Shown in pieces: positions 58,376-64,000 of a stretch of 64,000 nucleotides of DNA; the stretch's first letter is position 1, and every line of letters begins with the position of its first letter. The notes beneath the pieces were generated by a model. It was not told the origin of the DNA and ran no database searches. It was given only the letters and a program-made list of their open reading frames with translations. Source of the DNA: DASUNQ01 sp044866775. Its GTDB lineage: Bacteria > Acidobacteriota > Thermoanaerobaculia > Multivoradales > UBA5704. Location: positions 136,362 to 200,361 of the forward strand of contig JBIOUG010000195.1 in NCBI GenBank assembly GCA_044866775.1, given 5' to 3'. The position numbers and the translations under genes are program-made.

Positions 58376-60775
58376 ATGGCGCACGCCACCGGCAACGGCA
58401 CCACCACCGCGACCAACCGCCTGGCCCGTGAGAGCAGCCCCTACCTGCTGCTCCATCAGCACAACCCGGTGGATTGGTACCCGTGGGGCGAGGAGGCGAT
58501 CGAGCGCGCGCGGCGCGAGGACAAGCCGATCTTCCTCTCCGTCGGCTACTCGACCTGCTACTGGTGCCACGTCATGGAGCGCGAGTCCTTCTCCTCGCCC
58601 GCCGTCGCCGAGCAGATGAACCGCGACTTCGTCAACGTCAAGCTCGACCGCGAGGAGCGGCCGGACCTCGACGAGATCTACATGGCCGCGACCCAGATCC
58701 TCGCCGGCCAGGGCGGCTGGCCCAACTCGGTCTTCCTGACCCCCGACCTCAAGCCCTTCTACGCCGGCACCTACTTCCCACCCGAGGACCGCTACGGCCG
58801 TCCCGGCTTCCCGACGGTGCTGCAGGGCCTCGCCCTCTCCTGGCGCACGCGGCGCGGCGACGTCGAGGAGCAGGCCGAGGAGCTGGCGGCGGCGATGCAG
58901 CGCTTCTTGGAGCAGCGGGCGCGGCCGGCGCCGGCGCCGCCGGCGCCCGAGGTGGCGCGGCGGGCGCTCGACAGCCTCGCCCGCCGCTACGACACCCAGT
59001 GGGGGGGCTTCGGCGAGGCGCCGAAGTTCCCGACGCCCTCGAACCTCTTCCTCCTGCACTACTGGGCCGATCGCGAGCCGCGCGCCGCCGCGATGCTCGC
59101 CGCCACGCTCGACCAGATGGCGCGCGGCGGCCTCTACGACCAGCTCGCCGGCGGCTTCCACCGCTACGCGACCGATCGCGAGTGGAAGGTGCCGCACTTC
59201 GAGAAGATGCTCTACGACAACGGCCTGCTGCTCGAGGTCTACGCCCGCGAGCACGCGCGCAGCGGCCATCCCGAGCCGGCGCGCATCGCGCGCGAGACAG
59301 CCGCCTTCCTAGCGCGCGAGATGATGGCTCCGGAAGGGGCGTTCTGGAGCGCCATCGACGCCGAGACCGACGGCCACGAGGGAGCGTTCTACGTCTGGAC
59401 GCGCCAGGAGCTGGACGCGGCGCTCGGCGAGGAGGACGCCGCCTTCGCCGCGCCGCTCCTCGGCTTCGCCGGCCCGCCGTTCTTCGAGGGGACGCACTAC
59501 GTGCTCCATCTGCCGCAGCCGGTGGAAGGGCTGGCGGCGCAGCGCAAGCTGGCGCCCGCCGAGCTGCTGGCCGAGCTGGCGCCGCTCCGCGAGCGGCTGC
59601 TCGCGGCGCGCGCGCGGCGGCAGCGTCCGGCGACCGACGACAAGGTGCTGACCGACTGGAACGGCACCGCCATCGCCGGCCTGGCGGCGGCCGGTGAGGC
59701 GCTCGGCGAGCCGCGCTTCGTCGCCTGGGCGGAGCGGGCGGCGGAGTTCCTGCTGGCGCGCTCGCGGCCCGGCGGCGGCCCGCTCCTCCACGCCTGGCGG
59801 GGCGGCGAGGGGAAGATCCCGGCGCTGCTCTCGGACTACGCGTTCCTGGTGCGCGGCCTGCTCGCGCTCCACCGGGCGAGCGGCGCCGAGCGCTGGCTCC
59901 ACTTGGCGGCCGAGCTGACGGAAGAGCAGATCGCGCGGCTGGGCGACCCGGAGGGCGGGTTCTTCACCGCCGGCGCCGGCGCCGACCTGCTCTTCCGCAG
60001 CAAGGACGTCTTCGACGGCGCGCTGCCGGCGGCCAACGCGGTGGCGGCGCTGAACCTGATCGAGCTCGCCGAGCGGACGGAGGAGCCGCGCTGGCTGGCG
60101 GCGGCGCGCGAGACGCTCCAGGCGTTCGGGGGATTGGTCGAGATGCACCCGGACGGTTTGCGGACGATGGCGCTCGCGGCGGCGCGATACCACGCGGGGG
60201 AGGAAGAGCCGGGTGGGGAAGAACCGGGTACGAGGTTGGAAGCCAAAGGAGAAGAGCTGGGAAAAGAAGAGCTGGGTGGGGAAGAAGGGGCGAGGAGGTC
60301 GCAGGACGAAGAAGAGCTGGGTAGGGAGGGCGCCGCGGCGTTGCGAGGGGAGCGAGAGAGCGGCGTTGGGACGTCTATCGCCGGCGAGCTGGAGGATCTC
60401 GCGCGGCGCATCGTTGCGGCGCGGCTCGAGCTCGGGGCTGAGGAGGGCGACGGCTGGCGCCCGTTCCGGCTCGCCGTGTCGATTGCCGAGGGCTGGCACG
60501 TCAACGCCAACCCCGCTTCCGATCCCTACCTGATCCCAACCACTGTCGAGGCTCGCGGCGCCCGGCTCCGCGACGTCACCTACCCGCCCGGCCGGCCGCT
60601 GACTCTCGAAGGCGCCGCCCAGCCTGTTTCCGTCTACGAGGGCGAAGTCGAGATCACCGGCGCCGTCTCCGCCGAAACCCCTGCGCCGGCGCTCGTCCTC
60701 ACCTGCCAGGCTTGCGACGAGTCCCGCTGCCTTCCTGCCGTCGAGGTCGAGCTGCCGTTGGGCGCTTCGTTCTGA
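58376..60775 (+). CDS. YyaL/DUF255 thioredoxin-like protein fused to DsbD N-terminal-like domain
   Basis: A 799-residue protein. Residues ~15-180 are the DUF255 thioredoxin-like domain (SPYLLLHQHNPVDWYPWG, STCYWCHVMERESF with C-x-x-C near 61, and QGGWPNSVFLTPDLKPFYAGTYFPP). The central ~420 residues are the six-hairpin-glycosidase-like helical part (GGGFGEAPKFPTP-type, FEKMLYDNG, DAETDGHEGAFYVWT). A Glu/Gly-rich linker of direct repeats (~605-665, EELGKEELGGEEG) joins a C-terminal domain (~690-799) that resembles the DsbD alpha domain (GWHVNANPASDPYLIPT and LTCQACDESRCLPAVEVELPL). ATG at 58376 is preferred over a TTG five codons upstream. Typical YyaL proteins stop before this extension. Confidence 0.85.
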   Translation: MAHATGNGTTTATNRLARESSPYLLLHQHNPVDWYPWGEEAIERARREDKPIFLSVGYSTCYWCHVMERESFSSPAVAEQMNRDFVNVKLDREERPDLDEIYMAATQILAGQGGWPNSVFLTPDLKPFYAGTYFPPEDRYGRPGFPTVLQGLALSWRTRRGDVEEQAEELAAAMQRFLEQRARPAPAPPAPEVARRALDSLARRYDTQWGGFGEAPKFPTPSNLFLLHYWADREPRAAAMLAATLDQMARGGLYDQLAGGFHRYATDREWKVPHFEKMLYDNGLLLEVYAREHARSGHPEPARIARETAAFLAREMMAPEGAFWSAIDAETDGHEGAFYVWTRQELDAALGEEDAAFAAPLLGFAGPPFFEGTHYVLHLPQPVEGLAAQRKLAPAELLAELAPLRERLLAARARRQRPATDDKVLTDWNGTAIAGLAAAGEALGEPRFVAWAERAAEFLLARSRPGGGPLLHAWRGGEGKIPALLSDYAFLVRGLLALHRASGAERWLHLAAELTEEQIARLGDPEGGFFTAGAGADLLFRSKDVFDGALPAANAVAALNLIELAERTEEPRWLAAARETLQAFGGLVEMHPDGLRTMALAAARYHAGEEEPGGEEPGTRLEAKGEELGKEELGGEEGARRSQDEEELGREGAAALRGERESGVGTSIAGELEDLARRIVAARLELGAEEGDGWRPFRLAVSIAEGWHVNANPASDPYLIPTTVEARGARLRDVTYPPGRPLTLEGAAQPVSVYEGEVEITGAVSAETPAPALVLTCQACDESRCLPAVEVELPLGASF

Positions 60776-60869
60776 AGCTCGCTCTGAGGTTTTCGTCGGC
60801 AGAGCGGTTAGACTTGCCTGCGGCATTTCGCCGACACGATGTTTTCGATCTCCTGATGGGGGGACATCC

Positions 60870-61514
60870 ATGCTGAAGCCGACCGATCTTTCTGTCTCGA
60901 CGCTGCTCGTGCTGGTAGTGGCTCTCGTCGCGTTGCCCGGTCCCGCCGCCGCCGACGCGGGTGCCGCGGCCACCGTCGACGCCATCCGCAACCAGGCGGT
61001 CTTCTGTGAAGGGACCTACGCGTTGTGTATCAAGGCGCCCTGCTCGCCGATCCCGACGCTCGAGCGGCTGAGCAACTATGGCGTCGAGCGCGCCCTCTGC
61101 GTCTGCGACGTGGTCAAGGGGTGGTCGATGGGGCCTGGGGCCTGCAGCGAGCGCGCACCGATGGCGCAGGGCGGCCGCACCTACCTGATCTCCACCTACT
61201 CGAACCTCTTCAACGACCAGGCCAAGACTCTCTCCTGCGCCGACCAGGACACCGTCTGGGCCTGGTGCTATGGGGCGCCGTGCGTCGTCGACGCGAAGAA
61301 CCCCGGCAAGGCGCTCTGCACCTGTCCGGTGGAGACGGGTCCGAGCAAGGGCTTGGGCGGCGACTGCCGCCAAGAGGCCTGCGACAGCATCTGGTCGGCC
61401 GCCACGCCGGCGGGCGATGTCTTCGCGAACGACCACTACTACCGCTGGATGCAGCAGAACCATCCGCAGGTGCCGGTCAACGGCGCGGCCCCGGCCTGCC
61501 CGGCCGCGCCCTAG
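60870..61514 (+). CDS. Cys-rich secreted protein
   Basis: A 214-residue protein with a signal peptide (STLLVLVVALVALPGPAAA). It has 14 Cys residues arranged in two similar halves: AVFCEGTYALCIKAPCSPIP / ALCVCDVVKGWSMGPGAC and KTLSCADQDTVWAWCYGAPCVVD / ALCTCPVETGPSKGLGGDC. The pattern C-x(5-8)-C-x(3)-PC...LC-x-C-x(5)-G-x(4)-G-x-C suggests a duplicated disulfide-bonded domain. ATG at 60870 follows GGGGGGA. Function unknown; the even Cys count and export point to an extracytoplasmic disulfide protein. Confidence 0.75.
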   Translation: MLKPTDLSVSTLLVLVVALVALPGPAAADAGAAATVDAIRNQAVFCEGTYALCIKAPCSPIPTLERLSNYGVERALCVCDVVKGWSMGPGACSERAPMAQGGRTYLISTYSNLFNDQAKTLSCADQDTVWAWCYGAPCVVDAKNPGKALCTCPVETGPSKGLGGDCRQEACDSIWSAATPAGDVFANDHYYRWMQQNHPQVPVNGAAPACPAAP

Positions 61515-61556
61515 GAGCCCGTCGCGCGGCGCGAGCTATACTCTCGGGCAGCCGTC

Positions 61557-62951
61557 ATGTCCCCACGCTCGCGCCGCAACCTTCACCTCCCGCAGCCGTT
61601 CGCCCGCTCGACGCCGCTCGCGGCCGTGCTGCTGCTTGCCGGCGCCGTGGCGCTCGCGGCGCAGGCGAAAGCGCCGGCCGGCCAGCGGCCCGCAGCGCCG
61701 TCGCCGCGGGCGGCCGCCGCGCCGGCCCGCGGCGAGGTCCTCCACCTGCGCGTCAAGTCGATCATCCACCCGGTCGCCGCCGAGTTTGTGACGGATGCGC
61801 TCGCCGAGGCCGATGCCGCCGGCGCCGCGGCGGTCGTCCTCGAGCTCGACACGCCCGGCGGGCTGCTGACCTCGACGCGCGACATCTTCACCGCCATGCT
61901 CGGGGCGCGCACGCCGGTCATCGTCTGGGTCGCGCCCTCCGGCGCCCAGGCCGCGTCGGCCGGCTTCTTCGTGCTGATGGCCGCCGACGTCGCCGCCATG
62001 GCCCCCGGCACCAACACCGGCGCCGCCCACCCGGTCGGCGGGCAGGGCGAGGACATCCCCGGCATCCTGGGCGAGAAGGTCGAGCAGGACGCCGCCGCCA
62101 CGATCCGCTCCCTCGCCGCCCGCCACGGCAGGAACGCGCAGCTCGCCGAGCAGGCGGTGGTCAAGAGCCGCTCGTTCACCGCCCAGGAGGCGCTGGCGGC
62201 GAAGCTCGTGGACGTCGTCGCTCCCACGCTGCCGCGCCTCCTCGCCGCCGTCGACGGCCGCCAGGTCATGCGCGGCGAGTCGCGCGTGCGCCTGCGCACC
62301 GCCGGCGCCGCGGTGCGCGAGCTCGAGATGAACCCGTTCCAGCGGGTGCTCTCGGCCCTCGCGCACCCGAACCTCGCGCTCGTGCTGCTCACGATCGGGA
62401 CGCTCGGCATCTACTTCGAGCTCATGCACCCCGGCGCGGTGCTGCCGGGGGTGGTGGGGGGGATCTGTCTGATCCTCGCCTTCTTCGCGCTCTCGGTGCT
62501 GCCGGTCGACTACGCGGGCCTGGCGCTGATTCTGCTCGCGCTGCTGATGTTCATCGCCGAGATCAAGGTGACGAGCTACGGGCTGCTGACGGTGGGCGGC
62601 ATCATCGCCCTCGTGCTCGGCTCGCTCATGCTCTTCGACAGCCCGGAGCCGGCGCTGCGGGTGAGCATCGACTTGATCGCCTCGCTCGCCGCCTTCGCCG
62701 CCCTGGTGGTGGGCTTCCTCACCTTCATGGCGCTACGCGCCTTCAAGCGCCAGGTGCGCACCGGCGCCGAGGGTCTCGTCCACGAGCGGGGCACGGCGCG
62801 GTCGCCGCTCGCGCCGCGCGGCAAGGTCTTCGTGCACGGCGAGATCTGGGAGGCGGTGGCCGAGGAGCCGGTGGCGGCGGGGGAGCCGGTCGAGGTCGTC
62901 GCCGTCGACGGACTGACGCTCAAGGTACGCCGCGGGCCAGCGGCGGCCTAA
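61557..62951 (+). CDS. nfeD: NfeD-family membrane protease (ClpP-like fold)
   Basis: A 464-residue long-form NfeD. After an N-terminal signal or TM segment (LAAVLLLAGAVALAA), the ClpP-class domain reads VVLELDTPGGLLTSTRDIFTAML, then VIVWVAPSGAQAASAGFFVLMAADVAAMAPGTNTGAAHPV (Ser-centred A-A-S-A-G and Lys in LGEKVEQDAAATIRSLA). Four or more TM helices (~275-400) and a C-terminal OB-type NfeD domain (GKVFVHGEIWEAVAEEPVAAGEPVEVV) follow. Partners the slipin gene, which starts 40 bases downstream; the pair acts on membrane proteins in other bacteria and archaea. Confidence 0.9.
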   Translation: MSPRSRRNLHLPQPFARSTPLAAVLLLAGAVALAAQAKAPAGQRPAAPSPRAAAAPARGEVLHLRVKSIIHPVAAEFVTDALAEADAAGAAAVVLELDTPGGLLTSTRDIFTAMLGARTPVIVWVAPSGAQAASAGFFVLMAADVAAMAPGTNTGAAHPVGGQGEDIPGILGEKVEQDAAATIRSLAARHGRNAQLAEQAVVKSRSFTAQEALAAKLVDVVAPTLPRLLAAVDGRQVMRGESRVRLRTAGAAVRELEMNPFQRVLSALAHPNLALVLLTIGTLGIYFELMHPGAVLPGVVGGICLILAFFALSVLPVDYAGLALILLALLMFIAEIKVTSYGLLTVGGIIALVLGSLMLFDSPEPALRVSIDLIASLAAFAALVVGFLTFMALRAFKRQVRTGAEGLVHERGTARSPLAPRGKVFVHGEIWEAVAEEPVAAGEPVEVVAVDGLTLKVRRGPAAA

Positions 62952-62991
62952 AGGCGCGAAAACTTTCGCGCCGTATCGAGGGAGAGAGACG

Positions 62992-63756
62992 ATGAACCAG
63001 TACGCGACCGGCGTGGTGGTGTTCCTGGCGCTGATCCTGATCTTCCGCTGGATCAACATCCTGAACGAGTACGAGCGCGCCGTGACCTTCTGGCTCGGGC
63101 GCCTCGGCGAGCGCCCCAAGGGGCCGGGGCTGGTCTTCATCTTCTGGCCCTTCGAGCGGATGGTGAAGATCTCGCTGCGGACCGTCGTGCTCGACGTGCC
63201 GCCGCAGGACATCATCACCCGCGACAACGTGTCGGTGAAGGTCAACGCCGTCGTCTACTTCCGGGTCGTCGAGCCGGCCAAGGCGGTGGTCGAGGTCGAG
63301 AACTACCTCTACGCCACGAGCCAGCTCGCGCAGACGACGCTGCGCTCGGTCCTCGGGCAGGCGGAGATGGACGAGCTGCTCTCCGAGCGCGAGAAGTTGA
63401 ACGATCGGCTGCAGGAGATCATCGACCATCAGACCGACCCGTGGGGGATCAAGGTGTCGATGGTCGAGCTCAAGCACGTCGATCTGCCGCAGGAGATGCA
63501 GCGGGCGATGGCGCGGCAGGCCGAGGCGGAGCGCGAGAAGCGGGCCAAGATCATCCACGCCCAAGGGGAGCTCGACGCGTCGAAGGCGCTGTCGGAGGCG
63601 GCGGTGATCATCGCCCAGAACCCGGTGACCCTGCAGCTCCGCTATCTGCAGACGCTGACCGAGATCGCGGCCGAGCAGAACTCGACCATCCTCTTCCCTC
63701 TCCCCATCGAGATGATCCGCGCGTTCATGCCCAACATGGGCGGCGAGCGCACGTGA
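62992..63756 (+). CDS. Slipin/stomatin-like SPFH protein
   Basis: A 254-residue prokaryotic stomatin: N-terminal TM (VVVFLALILIFRWINI), then the SPFH core (EYERAVTFWLGRLGERPKGPGLVFIFWPFERMVKISLRTVVLDVPPQDIITRDNVSVKVNAVVYFRV) and a helical tail (MQRAMARQAEAEREKRAKIIHAQGELDASKAL). It is about the family's usual length. GAGGGAGAG lies before ATG at 62992. It oligomerises at the membrane and is the NfeD protease partner and substrate in other systems. Confidence 0.95.
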   Translation: MNQYATGVVVFLALILIFRWINILNEYERAVTFWLGRLGERPKGPGLVFIFWPFERMVKISLRTVVLDVPPQDIITRDNVSVKVNAVVYFRVVEPAKAVVEVENYLYATSQLAQTTLRSVLGQAEMDELLSEREKLNDRLQEIIDHQTDPWGIKVSMVELKHVDLPQEMQRAMARQAEAEREKRAKIIHAQGELDASKALSEAAVIIAQNPVTLQLRYLQTLTEIAAEQNSTILFPLPIEMIRAFMPNMGGERT

Positions 63757-63796
63757 CGCGCCGCCGATTCCCGCCGACCGCCGAACGGAGCACCGC

Positions 63797-64000
63797 GTGA
63801 CCGAGCCGCACGAGCCGAGCTACTACGAGATCGCGCTGACCAACCGGCAGGTGGTCACGGCCTTCGTCATCCTCCTGGTCTGCCTGCTCGCGGCCTTCTT
63901 CTCGGGGGTCTGGGTGGGACGGGGCGGCAGCGGCCCCGACGAGGAGACGACGCAGGCGGCGGTGCCGGCGCCGCCGCGTGAAGCGGCCGCGCTCGAGGAG
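63797..64000 (+). CDS. Single-TM protein, 3' end outside window
   Basis: GTG at 63797 opens a frame that remains open to the window end (68 codons). N-terminus EPHEPSYYEIALTNRQVV, one TM helix (TAFVILLVCLLAAFFSGVWVG) and a Pro/Ala/Glu-rich linker. Such an N-terminus often precedes a C-terminal SPOR (peptidoglycan-binding) domain in this bacterial group, but that part lies outside the window. Confidence 0.6.
   Translation, partial: MTEPHEPSYYEIALTNRQVVTAFVILLVCLLAAFFSGVWVGRGGSGPDEETTQAAVPAPPREAAALEE

Noticed and set aside
60190..60330. Glu-rich linker of the YyaL fusion considered as a frameshift artefact
   Set aside because: The frame stays open through direct repeats and continues into a recognisable DsbD-like domain, so it is a real low-complexity linker.
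1..64000. CRISPR arrays, tRNA or rRNA genes, integrases or transposases
   Set aside because: No regularly spaced repeats, no cloverleaf-like or rRNA-like sequence, and no transposase or integrase text was found on either strand.

Overview
The window is a very GC-rich bacterial chromosome segment with genes packed on both strands, many GTG starts and many ATGA/GTGA stop-start overlaps. Proteins built of ELWxSDGTxAGT repeats, secreted M28 and DUF885 peptidases, DUF2911-TPR proteins, di-heme oxidoreductases and dispersed palindromes with a GTCATCCCGAGCG core together suggest an Acidobacteriota genome, possibly Thermoanaerobaculia-like. This is inference from gene content; no rRNA, tRNA or single-copy marker gene is present to confirm it. 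The cell is diderm: outer-membrane barrels, lipoproteins and periplasmic proteins are frequent.

Layout. 1-6.8 kb: the 3' end of a large ELWxSDGTxAGT-repeat protein, a polytopic membrane protein, then an ECF sigma operon (sigma factor, single-TM protein, Spy-like periplasmic protein, BNR propeller). 6.8-10 kb: PspC, an AmpG-like MFS permease, and the MEMO and AMMECR1 partners of the AmmeMemoRadiSam set. 10-12.9 kb: a decayed, less GC-rich accessory block with a frameshifted TIR-TM-TPR gene, a frameshifted small secreted protein and a wrecked ParE-type toxin-antitoxin pair. 13-17 kb: an esterase-TPR protein and a DUF4062-NACHT membrane NTPase. 17-24 kb: a tightly coupled operon of TPR-outer-membrane barrel, FecR-like protein and two large FG-GAP propeller proteins. 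24-27.6 kb: a secreted metzincin-like protein coupled to a di-heme oxidoreductase. 27.7-36.2 kb: a barrel protein, a cupredoxin, then a signalling group (HAMP/pseudo-cyclase/Ser-Thr kinase, GAF-HD-GYP, FHA-GAF-adenylate cyclase). 36.2-37.7 kb: a second graveyard with subtilase, CHAT and unknown-gene remnants. 37.8-53.8 kb: PRC-barrel, DUF2911-TPR, Cys-rich Sel1 lipoprotein, M28 peptidase, DUF885 peptidase, hydrolase, BtuF-like protein, a membrane glycosyltransferase-like protein and a 905-residue ELWxSDGTxAGT protein. 53.9-64 kb: PqqB-like hydrolase, a decayed ELWxSDGTxAGT gene, a YyaL-DsbD fusion, a Cys-rich secreted protein, the NfeD-slipin pair and the start of a membrane protein.

Two themes stand out. 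The first is surface and periplasmic proteolysis and display: repeat-rich exported proteins, barrels and peptidases. The second is innate-immunity-type or inflammasome-like modules (TIR, NACHT, CHAT, subtilase, ParE), of which only the NACHT gene is intact. The most interesting intact candidates for an undescribed system are the TPR-barrel/FecR/FG-GAP operon (16997-23998) and the single-gene DUF4062-NACHT membrane NTPase (14401-16938).
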